14,311 nt of DNA from an uncultured Bacilli bacterium (GCA_947631655.1 CANRME010000021.1:1-14311); one strand, 5' to 3'. Positions 5,842 to 13,471 are shown, counted from the stretch's first letter. The notes: generated by a model from the letters alone, not told the origin. Program-made: numbers and translations.

Positions 5842-6663
5842 TTATCTAAAATAAATTAATACTAATGTTGCTACAATAATACAATAGATAGAGAAGTTTT
5901 TTAAACGACCTTTTTTTACGACATCACTTAACCATTGATAAGAGAAAAAACAAGTAATTCCGGCGGCGATTAAACCTAGGGTATAAGGAATAATTAAACT
6001 ACTAGCAATGCCTGTTTCTAAAATGTCGAAAACACTTAAACCAAATGAGGCAACACTAACAGGAAAATATAACATAAAAGTATATTTTAAAGCACTATCT
6101 CTTGTTAAACCACATAGTAAGCATCCTACTAAAACTGTTCCACTACGAGATATACCAGGGAATAGAGCTATTACTTGGATAAGTCCAATAAGTAGAGCAT
6201 CTAAATAGGTAATTTCATTATCTTTTTTATGGCCTTTAATATTTCTTACTAAGAATAAGAATATTGCTGTTATATATAATGCTACTGCTGTTAATTTAAC
6301 ACTCGCTAAAGCTTCAATTTTATCTTTAAATAATAAGCCAATAATACCTACAGGAATGGATCCAATAACAATTAATAAGCAATATTCAAAATTTTCTTTA
6401 TGCTTTGCTTTAACTTCTTTTTTACCAAAAAGGTAAGTAAAAAAACTTTTAATTAAATTAATAATATCTTTTCTAAAAATATATAAAATAGCTAAAAATG
6501 AACCAAAATTAACAATGATTTCAAAGTTTAAATCATTAAACATATTAGTATTAAATAATTCTCTAAATATTAATAAATGGCCACTACTAGAAATAGGTAA
6601 TGGTTCTGTTATACCTTGAATAATTCCTAAAATAATATATTTTATTAAATTCCATAAATTCAT
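5842..6663 (-). CDS. uppP: Undecaprenyl-diphosphatase UppP/BacA
   Basis: A 273-residue polytopic membrane protein that dephosphorylates undecaprenyl diphosphate, recycling the lipid carrier for peptidoglycan and other envelope polymers; it also gives bacitracin tolerance. Signatures are 'QGITEPLPISSSGHL' (residues 16-30, with Glu20, the Ser cluster and His29) and 'FPGISRSGT' (168-176, with Arg173), the two inverted active-site repeats of the family. Length is normal. I chose the ATG at 6663 over the GTG at 6672 because AGGTG (6674-6670) overlaps that GTG and is 6 bases from the ATG. Its presence supports a peptidoglycan-containing envelope. It converges with the structured RNA at 5556-5782. 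Confidence 0.95.
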   Translation of the reverse strand: MNLWNLIKYIILGIIQGITEPLPISSSGHLLIFRELFNTNMFNDLNFEIIVNFGSFLAILYIFRKDIINLIKSFFTYLFGKKEVKAKHKENFEYCLLIVIGSIPVGIIGLLFKDKIEALASVKLTAVALYITAIFLFLVRNIKGHKKDNEITYLDALLIGLIQVIALFPGISRSGTVLVGCLLCGLTRDSALKYTFMLYFPVSVASFGLSVFDILETGIASSLIIPYTLGLIAAGITCFFSYQWLSDVVKKGRLKNFSIYCIIVATLVLIYFR

Positions 6664-6732
6664 TATAATCACCTAATTAATTATATACTATTTTATTAAA
6701 TTTATAAATATATTTTTAATGGTGATACTATT

Positions 6733-6942
6733 TTGAAAAATATATTTATTTTATTTAGTGCAATAATAACCGGAATAGGTTTTACATTTATCGTAATTAA
6801 TTTAAATGTATTAGCATTTGGTTTAAATTTTGGTAGTTATTTAATTTATATATTAACTAAGTTAGAGTGTAATTTATTTTTTGTGGGTATACTATTACTA
6901 GTTATCTTACTTAAAAGGAGGAATAAAAGTGTTAGGATATGA
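6733..6942 (+). CDS. Small two-helix membrane protein
   Basis: A 69-residue protein starting at TTG (6733), preceded by GGTGATA (6721-6727). It has two hydrophobic helices, about residues 5-30 and 45-62, and a basic tail (LLKRRNKSVRI), suggesting both ends in the cytoplasm. I do not recognise the family. It ends in TGA inside the next gene, overlapping it by 14 bases, so the pair is coupled. The TGA stop supports standard code use in this organism. Confidence 0.6.
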   Translation: MKNIFILFSAIITGIGFTFIVINLNVLAFGLNFGSYLIYILTKLECNLFFVGILLLVILLKRRNKSVRI

Positions 6943-7516
6943 TTTAAAATTAAATGAAGCTGAAACTAAGTTTTATAATTTTTTAGATAAAGATAATTTT
7001 ACATTAGAAAGTATTTTAATGTATAAAGTAAGTTATCAGAACTTTTTAAATATTTTAGAATATGAAGGAACGATAAGTGAGGAACTGTACGAAGAAATAA
7101 AAGATTCAAAGTTTGTGTTATTTTCGGATACTAAAAGTAATGCAGTAATTAAAGTAAATGATAAAAAAGAGATTGTAAAACTTTATTTTTTAGATATTAA
7201 AAGTGACTTAGATATTTTAGAACTTAGTTATAATTTTCCTAAATTAGATAAATTTTTTAAGAAAGGTAAAATAAGAGAAATTAAAAATGATAATGAAGAA
7301 GAAAAAATAAAAGCTTTTTTAACTAAAATAGTTAATGAGGAAAATGATCTTAATAAACTTAACTATCTTTTATGTGAGTGGAATGAAAAGACTAGTAAAA
7401 ATATAGATAGAGTTAAAAATATATTGTTAAATAAAATAAATGGAAGAATAGATAGTGAATATAAACGAATATATAATATTGTAAAAACAATAACTAAAAA
7501 AGGACTTAACGCGTAA
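6929..7516 (+). CDS. Cytoplasmic protein of unknown function, coupled to the small membrane gene
   Basis: A 195-residue soluble, lysine- and glutamate-rich protein, mostly helical, with no recognised domain. It starts at GTG (6929) after a strong AAAGGAGG that lies inside the upstream gene. The overlap with the 69-residue membrane protein suggests the two work together, perhaps with this one recruited to the membrane; that is a guess. Its last 11 bases overlap the end of the convergent trpS gene, and its 3' end also carries the terminator of trpS on the other strand. Confidence 0.75.
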   Translation: MLGYDLKLNEAETKFYNFLDKDNFTLESILMYKVSYQNFLNILEYEGTISEELYEEIKDSKFVLFSDTKSNAVIKVNDKKEIVKLYFLDIKSDLDILELSYNFPKLDKFFKKGKIREIKNDNEEEKIKAFLTKIVNEENDLNKLNYLLCEWNEKTSKNIDRVKNILLNKINGRIDSEYKRIYNIVKTITKKGLNA

Positions 7517-7520
7517 GTCC
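7496..7520 (-). terminator. Intrinsic terminator of trpS embedded in two overlapping coding ends
   Basis: On the minus strand, GGACTTA (7520-7514), loop CGCGT, TAAGTCC (7508-7502), then TTTTTT (7501-7496). The stem is seven perfect pairs. It spans the trpS stop codon and the last codons of the convergent gene at 6929-7516, so one sequence serves two coding ends and one RNA hairpin. On the plus strand no good U-run follows. Confidence 0.75.
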
Positions 7521-8486
7521 GACTTTATTAAATACTTCTTCGACTTTTTTCTTAGCTAGTTCAATGGTTTTAACTTTTCCTTTATCTAAAACTTCATCTA
7601 CTAAATTAGAATTTAGGATTTCTTTATATTTAGTTTGAATACTTTCTAAAGTATTACATACTACATCTGCTACATTTTTCTTAAGTTCGCCATAATTAGC
7701 ATCTTTAAATTTATTTTCAACGTCTTTTATTTCCATATTTGTTAAAACGGAATAGATTGTTAAAAGATTAGATATACCAGGTTTGTTTAGAGGATCATAT
7801 TTAACTTGATTATCACTATCAGTTACCGCACTCATAATTTTTTTTCTTGTAGCATTAATATCATCTAAAACGAGAATAGTTCCTTTTAAATTCTCGGCTG
7901 ATTTACTCATTTTTTTAGTTGGGTCTTGTAAGTCGGTTATCTTTGCTCCATTAGAAGGAATAATAGGTTCAGGTATTTTAAAAGTCTCTCCATATTTATT
8001 ATTAAACCTTAAAGCAATATCTCTGGTGAGTTCGACATGTTGTTTTTGGTCAATTCCTACTGGGACGTAGTCAGCGTCGTAAAGGAGAATGTCGGCAGCC
8101 ATAAGCATTGGGTAAGTAAATAAACCAACACTAAAATTTTTATGTTTTTGCGATTTGTCTTTAAATTGGGTCATTCTACCAGCTTCACCAAAATAGGTAT
8201 TACATTCTAAAACCCAAGATAGATTAGCATGGTAAGGATTATCACTTTGTAGATAAATAGTATTTTTTTCGGGGTCAATACCACAAGCTAAGTATAAAGC
8301 TACTAAATTTCTTGCTCTTTCTTTTAAAATAGTAGGGTCTTGGTTAACAGTGATAGCATGCATATTAGCAACAAAGATAAATGAATCATATTTGTTTTGA
8401 TATTCGACCATTTGTTTAATACTACCTATTAAATTTCCTAAAGTTATTTCTCCACTAGGTTGTAAACCGGTTAGTAATCTTTTCAT
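7506..8486 (-). CDS. trpS: Tryptophanyl-tRNA synthetase
   Basis: A 326-residue class I aminoacyl-tRNA synthetase that charges tRNA-Trp. The family start 'MKRLLTGLQPSGEITLGN' contains the HIGH-equivalent TLGN (residues 15-18). Further signatures are 'MLMAADILLYDADYVPVGIDQKQHVELTRD' (127-156, the tryptophan/ATP pocket) and KMSKS (192-196). Length matches bacterial TrpRS. The ATG at 8486 is chosen over an upstream start at 8549 because homology begins there and GAAGGAA precedes it. No T-box leader fits in the 83-base gap to the divergent lipoprotein gene. Its terminator overlaps its stop codon. Confidence 0.97.
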   Translation of the reverse strand: MKRLLTGLQPSGEITLGNLIGSIKQMVEYQNKYDSFIFVANMHAITVNQDPTILKERARNLVALYLACGIDPEKNTIYLQSDNPYHANLSWVLECNTYFGEAGRMTQFKDKSQKHKNFSVGLFTYPMLMAADILLYDADYVPVGIDQKQHVELTRDIALRFNNKYGETFKIPEPIIPSNGAKITDLQDPTKKMSKSAENLKGTILVLDDINATRKKIMSAVTDSDNQVKYDPLNKPGISNLLTIYSVLTNMEIKDVENKFKDANYGELKKNVADVVCNTLESIQTKYKEILNSNLVDEVLDKGKVKTIELAKKKVEEVFNKVGLTR

Positions 8487-8569
8487 ATCGATTCCTTCTT
8501 TCATAAGTAGTTTATCATAAATTAGTATAGATTGTAAAATAAAACTCATAATAAAAATAGGAGAATGGT

Positions 8570-9106
8570 ATGAAAAAGTTTGTGGTAATTTTAAGCTTAA
8601 TAATATTTTTAGTAGGATGTGCTTGTTCAGTTAAGGGAGGAGCTAAAGAAAGTGTTTATATATTTTTAGAAAAATATAAATATTTAGATAAATCTTTAGT
8701 AACAGATATTGATAATTATGTAGCGGGAGAAACTTTAAATGAGTCTCAAAAAGAAAAATACAAAGAAATATTTTTGCGTCAATATAAAGATATGAATTAT
8801 GAAATAAAAAAAGAGGAATATAAAAATGGTAAAGCTTATGTAAGTGTTATAGTAACGGTTTATAATTTATATAAAGCCCAAGATGAAGCTGAAAATTATT
8901 TAATGGAAAATGAAAATGAGTTTTTAAATGATAATGATGAATATGATGCAGATAAATTTATCGATTATAAGTTAGATTATATGTTAAATTATAAAGGTAA
9001 AACTACCGAAGAAATTACGTTAGAATTAGTTAAAAAGAAGGGTGTCTGGGTTTTAGAGCAACCGAGTATTATAGACCTAGAAAAAATTCATGGTATGGCT
9101 AAATAA
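8570..9106 (+). CDS. Lipoprotein of unknown function
   Basis: A 178-residue protein with a type II signal peptide: basic MKK, hydrophobic stretch, and lipobox LVGC with Cys17 as the predicted lipidated residue; a second cysteine follows at 19. The mature part is acidic, with alternating helix and strand: 'GAKESVYIFLEKYKYLDKSL', 'YKDMNYEIKKEEYKNGKAYVSVIVTVYNLYKAQDEA' and 'ITLELVKKKGVWVLEQPS'. This resembles the cystatin/NTF2-like fold of small extracytoplasmic lipoproteins, but no specific family is assigned. The start follows AGGAG (8559-8563). A strong terminator directly after the gene isolates it from paralog C. Confidence 0.8.
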   Translation: MKKFVVILSLIIFLVGCACSVKGGAKESVYIFLEKYKYLDKSLVTDIDNYVAGETLNESQKEKYKEIFLRQYKDMNYEIKKEEYKNGKAYVSVIVTVYNLYKAQDEAENYLMENENEFLNDNDEYDADKFIDYKLDYMLNYKGKTTEEITLELVKKKGVWVLEQPSIIDLEKIHGMAK

Positions 9107-9133
9107 AGTGCAATCAATAAGATTGCATTTTTT
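9106..9133 (+). terminator. Intrinsic terminator of the lipoprotein gene
   Basis: A ten-pair stem, 9106-9115 with 9121-9130 (core TGCAATC/GATTGCA, one G-U), loop AATAA, T-run to 9133. It begins at the last base of the stop codon and lies just upstream of the paralog C promoter. Confidence 0.9.
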
Positions 9134-9147
9134 CTTTTGATTTCGTC

Positions 9148-9178
9148 TTGACGGGGGGGGGGTGTAAAATGATAAGAT
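9148..9178 (+). promoter_or_regulatory. Poly-G spacer promoter of paralog C
   Basis: TTGACG (9148-9153), a run of 10 G (9153-9162), and TG-extended -10 TAAGAT (9173-9178). The spacing is 19 bases, one less than in paralog B because of the shorter G run. The difference between otherwise identical copies is direct evidence that this run changes length over evolutionary time, and fits slipped-strand variation. Confidence 0.7.
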
Positions 9179-9205
9179 ATACACATAAGGTAGGAATGTG
9201 TATAT
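9177..9205 (+). promoter_or_regulatory. Inverted repeat around the paralog C ribosome binding site
   Basis: The same perfect 10-base arms as in paralog B, ATATACACAT (9177-9186) and ATGTGTATAT (9196-9205), with the Shine-Dalgarno AAGGTAGGA in the loop. It could be an operator or an RNA hairpin at the start codon. Confidence 0.6.
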
Positions 9206-10949
9206 GAAAACTTTTAATCCAGAAAAAGAATTAAATAAAATTCAAAAAGGAAATAAAAATAAAATAATATTAGGTGTAATATCTTTATTGTTAGTTATAA
9301 CAATAGGAAGTAGTTATGCACTATATCAAATAAAATATAATAAAAGAATTATATATACTCAAGTAGATGATTTTAGTAATAATAAAAATTTAGCTATATA
9401 TGTAGATGATAGTAAACAAGATGCATTTCCCGATAAAAGTAAATATTATTTTGATAAAGTAGTATGTGATAATAATAGTACATGGGAATTTGATTATGAG
9501 AAATGGGAATTAACATTAACAACAAATAAAGAAGATAAATGTAATATATACTTTACTAAAAATTATAGAGATAAAAGTGGAGCAAATGCACCAGAATTAT
9601 ATCAAGGATTAATACCAATATATTTTAATGAAGCAAATGAAATGTTAATAGCAGATGTAGAGAAAGAATGGTATGATTATGATAAACATAAATGGGGAAA
9701 TGCAGTATTAATAGATTATGAAAAGAAAAAAGATACATTTTATGATGAAAATGGGAAATTAAGAATTAATACAAAAATAGAAGAAAGTGATATACTTCAA
9801 ATGTATGTATGGATACCAAGATATAAATATCAGTTATTTAATGTTGGAACAGAAGGAGTAGAAAAACAAATCATCAACATCGAATTTGAAAGAGGAACAA
9901 ATAGTACAGGAGATATAGAATGTACTTACAAAAATTTAAATAATGGAACAATAGAAGAGAAATGTTTAAATAAAGAAGGAACAGAAGCAAGAAATGGGGA
10001 ATGGTATACGCATCCGGCATTTACATTTAAAGGAATAACAGAAATAACTGGAACCGAACTACCAGGAATATGGGTTGGTAAGTTCGAAGTAAGTGACCCA
10101 GCTCATGAAAATGGTTTAGGATTTAATGAAAATAGTGAAATAACCATATTACCTGGAAAAACTAGTGTAATTGGAAATGTGAGAGCAGAATTTTTATCTA
10201 CGCAAAAAATAAGTGAAGATAACAATAAATATAACTTAGATTCTAAAGAAGTAGATACACATTTGACTAAGAACATCGAATGGGGAGCAGTATCATATTT
10301 AACGCAAAGTATATATGGAATATATAAAAATAAAAATGAATGTAATATCGAAGGTATGGGATTTGAAGAATGCGAAGTATGGATAAACAATACTAGTCAG
10401 AGTACGTCAGATCAAGAATATTATCGTGGAACATATACTGGTTGTGTGGGTGCTACTGTTTCTGCAGCTCCAGAATATAATACAGAAGAAGGCACTCCTG
10501 CAAAATGTGATGCAACTAATGTATGGAATAAAAAGGGTGTAAATGCATCAACTACTGGGAATACGTATGGCATATATGATATGAGTGGTGGTTTTCGTGA
10601 ACATGTAATGGGAGTTGTAGTTGGTTCCGATGGTAAGATAGCATATAATTCTAATAGTGGATTTAATGATAATATACCAAACTCTAAATATTACGACCTG
10701 TATGAATATGATACAAGTTCAATATCATATCAAAGAGGGCATTTGGGAGATGCTACAAGGGAAATATTAACAGTGGTTGGTAACTCTCTCAAATCATGGA
10801 ATTCTGATTCTTCATCGTTTCCTACCTATATTGGTCCATGGATCTCGCGGGGAGGTTCGTATAGTACTACTTCTGGTGCAGGTATTTTTGCTTTTTCCTA
10901 TTGGAGTGGTTGGGGGAGTTCCTTTCGTTCCGTCTTAACTGCAGCTTAA
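9204..10949 (+). CDS. Surface protein paralog C, membrane-anchored with FGE/C-type-lectin-like C-terminus
   Basis: A 581-residue protein. The N-terminus is cytoplasmic and basic (1-20), followed by one membrane helix (21-42, ending GSSYALYQ) and an extracellular remainder. Residues 50-120 are a small domain shared with paralog B (Cys88, Cys113). Residues ~130-330 carry the blocks shared with paralog A (QGLIPIYF, MYVWIPRYKYQLFN, GEWYTHPAFTFKG, LPGIWVGKFE). Residues 357-578 resemble the FGE/SUMF1 C-type-lectin fold: NIEWGAVSYL, NTYGIYDMSGG, RGHLGDATRE and RGGSY...FAF...SFRSVL. Catalytic cysteines are not recognisable, so ligand binding is more likely. ATG 9204 is preferred to GTG 9198 because of Shine-Dalgarno spacing. 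It has its own poly-G promoter and a strong terminator. The terminal ~110 coding bases are adenine-poor. Confidence 0.85.
   Translation: MKTFNPEKELNKIQKGNKNKIILGVISLLLVITIGSSYALYQIKYNKRIIYTQVDDFSNNKNLAIYVDDSKQDAFPDKSKYYFDKVVCDNNSTWEFDYEKWELTLTTNKEDKCNIYFTKNYRDKSGANAPELYQGLIPIYFNEANEMLIADVEKEWYDYDKHKWGNAVLIDYEKKKDTFYDENGKLRINTKIEESDILQMYVWIPRYKYQLFNVGTEGVEKQIINIEFERGTNSTGDIECTYKNLNNGTIEEKCLNKEGTEARNGEWYTHPAFTFKGITEITGTELPGIWVGKFEVSDPAHENGLGFNENSEITILPGKTSVIGNVRAEFLSTQKISEDNNKYNLDSKEVDTHLTKNIEWGAVSYLTQSIYGIYKNKNECNIEGMGFEECEVWINNTSQSTSDQEYYRGTYTGCVGATVSAAPEYNTEEGTPAKCDATNVWNKKGVNASTTGNTYGIYDMSGGFREHVMGVVVGSDGKIAYNSNSGFNDNIPNSKYYDLYEYDTSSISYQRGHLGDATREILTVVGNSLKSWNSDSSSFPTYIGPWISRGGSYSTTSGAGIFAFSYWSGWGSSFRSVLTAA
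10836..10946 (+). other. Adenine-poor candidate variable region at the 3' end of paralog C
   Basis: I count 15 adenines in 111 bases (13.5%), against 27 in 60 (45%) at 9601-9660 of the same gene. The change falls where the lectin-like end begins (PWISRGGSY). Codons such as TGG, TCG, CGG and GGG, rare upstream, cluster here. This matches the position and composition expected of a DGR variable region, but no template, mutagenic reverse transcriptase or initiation sequence is visible. Confidence 0.38.
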
Positions 10950-10977
10950 TTATTTTAAAACAACGATGATTGAATAG

Positions 10978-11008
10978 AAAAATTCTCAAAAAAATTTGAG
11001 AATTTTTT
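10978..11008 (+). terminator. Strong intrinsic terminator of paralog C
   Basis: A 13-pair perfect stem, 10978-10990 with 10995-11007 (core AATTCTCAAA/TTTGAGAATT), a four-A loop and T-run. Its AT-rich symmetry may also work on the opposite strand. Confidence 0.9.
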
Positions 11009-11039
11009 AATTTTTAAAAAAATTTCTTCCAAAAAAAAA

Positions 11040-11070
11040 GGAAATCGGCAAAAAATTGTTAATATATATT
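11040..11070 (+). promoter_or_regulatory. Candidate promoter of the adhesin gene, with GGAAATCGGC element
   Basis: GGAAATCGGC (11040-11049) precedes TATATT (11065-11070), with 25 bases between the two starts. The same pair at the same distance stands upstream of dnaG (13484 and 13509). A run of nine A precedes the element. No TTGACA-like -35 is present, so this may be an upstream element or an alternative-sigma promoter. Confidence 0.4.
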
Positions 11071-11111
11071 ATAGAAGGGCTAAATATAGACAAATAAAAA
11101 AAGGAGGAAAG

Positions 11112-13445
11112 ATGAAGAAAAAAATTGGATTTGTTTTGATAATGGGAATATTTCTTTTTGGAGGAAATGTAGAAGCTAGTAATCTTAATAAAAGCTTTTA
11201 TTTAGGAGGAAAATTTGATAATACCTTTGTGAGAAAAGGTAAAGGTGAAGAACCGTATCAATATCAACCATTATATCGTAATGATGGTCGTCAAGCATAT
11301 TGTTTACAACCATTTAAAGAAGCAAAATTAGATGAAGATTATGAATTAGTAACGGAAAATATTCCCGAAGTTTTAAATATGAGTGAGAATCTTTGGAATG
11401 ATATTAAACTAATTATGTATTACGGGTATCGATACGATAATCATAAAACCGAATATTGGCATGTTGTAACTCAAATTCTGATATGGAAAGCTTTAGACCC
11501 TGATGAAGTATTTGAGTTTACGAAAACTAATGATAGAAATAATTATGATGATGAAATGCAGGAAATTTTAGATTTAGTAGCTAAACATAAAGAAGGTCCT
11601 AATTTCGGGAGTGATGAGATTGCCATAAAAGAGGGTGAAACAATTACTTTAACAGATACTAATAATATTCTTAAGGAGTATAATGTTACTTCTTCGGAAG
11701 GAATACATATAGATACTAAGGAAAATGAATTAACGATTGAAGGATTAAAACCAGGAGAACATGAAATAAAAATAACGAAAAGTTTTATAGTGAACCACGA
11801 ACAAAGTGCTATTTATGTAGATGATAAGGGGTCACAAATAATAGGAGTAGGTAATGATCTTCCAGATTATGAAAAAGTAATAAAAGTAAGTGTAACTACG
11901 GGTAAAGTAAATATAGATATAAAAAATGAAGATAACATCTATTCTAATTGTCAAAGTGATATTAAAACTATATATGGTTTATATGATGGAGATGAGTTGG
12001 TTGAAACATTTGATTCTTCAGCTACTAAGTCATATACAAGTAAGGCTTTGCCAGGGAAAACTTACCAAGTAAAGCAAATAAGTCATGCTTGTAGCGATAG
12101 AGAAGATAAAGAAGTGTATGAAGTTACTATTTCTTTAGAAAATCAAAATCCACATGTAAATGTTAATGTTTCAAAAAATGCTAAAGAAATTAAAATAATT
12201 AAGAAAGCGGGGAATACTTTAGAAGCAAATGCGAAGTTTACAATTGGAGATGAACTTAAAAGTTTTTCATTAACTACTAGTAATATAGGGGAAGCGACGA
12301 TAAAAATAGGTTATGGGACTTATACTTTAAAACAAATAAGTGGACTTAAAAATTATTCGATGGTTTCCAATCAAACTATAACAATAAATGATACAACTCT
12401 CGATAATTATACAATTGAGTTAGAAAGTGAAGAATTATTAGGTAATTTTACTTTAAATATAAAACGTGGAGAACATTATTATAGTAATTGTTCTAGTACT
12501 ATGGAAACAGTGTATGGTTTATATGATGAGGAAAATAACTTAATTCATAGTTTTAAAGCTTTTGAAGATAATAGTTATACTTTGAATAATTTATCATTGA
12601 AAAAATATTATTTGAAACAAATAAGTCATACTTGTAGTGATAAAGAAGATTCTAAAGTTTATGAAATAAGTTTAACTTCCAAGAAACAAATTGCAGAATT
12701 ATCTTTGGAAGTGTTAGAAAATTTTGTAGAATTAACTATTAATAAAAAATATTTTAATACTAGTGAAAATAAGTTAACTTTAGAAAAAGATGCCGTATTT
12801 AGAGTAACTGATGGGTATGAAACTTTTACTTTAACTACTAATAGTAAAGGTAATGCTAAAATTAAATTAGGTTATGGGAATTATGTAATAGAAGAGATAA
12901 GTGGTAAAGAAAATTATTTATTAGTAAGTCCTCAAAATATTGTTATTGATGATAATACTCCTAAAGATTATACGCTTGAATTAGAGAGTGGAGAAATTTT
13001 AAAAGGAATAACGGTTATAGTAAAAGATACAGAAGGTAATCCGATTAAAGGAGGTATAATTGCTCTTTATAAGGGGACAAGAAAAGTAATGGAGCTTACT
13101 ACTAATGAAAAGGGGGAAGTATGTTTTGCCAATCTTTCTTTGCGAGATTATATAATAAAAGAAATATTCCTACCTGATGGTTATCAAAAAGAGTATTTTA
13201 CAGAAAATGTTGCTTTGAAAGATGATTATACGATAACTTTTATAAATAAAAGAATAGCAGAATCTGTAAATAAGGAAGAATCTTCAAATAATGAAGAGGT
13301 TTCTCAAAAGGAAGAGGTTGATAAAGATATATTACAAGAAGAAGTAGTACCTAATACTATAGCTGATGGTGATGGCAAGATAATTAAGTTTTATAGTTTA
13401 CTATTTACACTAATACTTTACACTTTTTACCTAAAAAAAGCTTAA
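11112..13445 (+). CDS. Thioester-domain surface adhesin with Cna-B/SpaA-like repeats and LPXTG-like anchor
   Basis: A 777-residue secreted protein. The signal peptide (1-22) is probably cleaved after VEA. Residues ~28-160 look like a thioester domain: Cys64 in 'AYCLQP' and Gln121 in 'TQILIW' match the Cys and (T/A)Q-x-x-x-W motifs that form an internal thioester able to bond host or surface amines. Two tandem modules follow (264-440, 446-626), each with 'YSNC...YGLYD...LKQISH.CSD.ED..VYE' and then a SpaA-like 'F.LTT..G.A.IK.GYG.Y'. A last Cna-B domain (632-714) keeps Lys638, Glu684 (KEIFLPDGYQ) and Asn712 (FINKR), suiting an isopeptide bond. An acidic stalk (715-745), VPNTI (746-750), a hydrophobic helix and KKA resemble a sortase signal. 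AAGGAGG (11101-11107) precedes the ATG. Confidence 0.85.
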   Translation: MKKKIGFVLIMGIFLFGGNVEASNLNKSFYLGGKFDNTFVRKGKGEEPYQYQPLYRNDGRQAYCLQPFKEAKLDEDYELVTENIPEVLNMSENLWNDIKLIMYYGYRYDNHKTEYWHVVTQILIWKALDPDEVFEFTKTNDRNNYDDEMQEILDLVAKHKEGPNFGSDEIAIKEGETITLTDTNNILKEYNVTSSEGIHIDTKENELTIEGLKPGEHEIKITKSFIVNHEQSAIYVDDKGSQIIGVGNDLPDYEKVIKVSVTTGKVNIDIKNEDNIYSNCQSDIKTIYGLYDGDELVETFDSSATKSYTSKALPGKTYQVKQISHACSDREDKEVYEVTISLENQNPHVNVNVSKNAKEIKIIKKAGNTLEANAKFTIGDELKSFSLTTSNIGEATIKIGYGTYTLKQISGLKNYSMVSNQTITINDTTLDNYTIELESEELLGNFTLNIKRGEHYYSNCSSTMETVYGLYDEENNLIHSFKAFEDNSYTLNNLSLKKYYLKQISHTCSDKEDSKVYEISLTSKKQIAELSLEVLENFVELTINKKYFNTSENKLTLEKDAVFRVTDGYETFTLTTNSKGNAKIKLGYGNYVIEEISGKENYLLVSPQNIVIDDNTPKDYTLELESGEILKGITVIVKDTEGNPIKGGIIALYKGTRKVMELTTNEKGEVCFANLSLRDYIIKEIFLPDGYQKEYFTENVALKDDYTITFINKRIAESVNKEESSNNEEVSQKEEVDKDILQEEVVPNTIADGDGKIIKFYSLLFTLILYTFYLKKA
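11901..12989 (+). repeat. Two tandem ~180-codon modules within the adhesin gene
   Basis: Residues 264-440 (11901-12431) and 446-626 (12447-12989) repeat in register at an offset of about 180 residues. Each holds two cysteines (280/327 and 460/509), probably forming a disulfide, and ends in 'YT.ELES.E.L'. The nucleotide sequences have diverged, so the duplication is old. Confidence 0.8.
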
Positions 13446-13471
13446 AAATGCAAATTTTTTGCATTTTTTTT
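13444..13471 (+). terminator. Intrinsic terminator of the adhesin gene
   Basis: AAAAATGCAAA (13444-13454) pairs with TTTGCATTTTT (13458-13468), with a three-T loop, and a T-run continues to 13471. The stem starts within the TAA stop codon. Confidence 0.85.

Larger units (their letters stand above)
9147..9371 (+). repeat. Dispersed direct repeat, copy 2: poly-G promoter plus anchor-coding segment
   Basis: Counterpart of 2714-2939. Identity is complete from CTTGAC through the start codon apart from one fewer G, and high through the first ~56 codons. Both copies start immediately after a terminator, as if the module were a movable upstream cassette. Confidence 0.85.

Noticed and set aside
6008..6208. 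Plus-strand open frame inside uppP
   Set aside because: It is antisense to conserved UppP sequence and has no family signature.
6680..6685. TATAAT on the minus strand as -10 of uppP
   Set aside because: The predicted start (~6673) falls inside the AGGTG ribosome site at 6674-6670, and no convincing -35 is present.
2714..9371. The repeated promoter-anchor segments as insertion sequence ends or a transposon
   Set aside because: No transposase, terminal inverted repeats or target duplications are visible; the similarity fades gradually through coding sequence as expected for gene paralogs.
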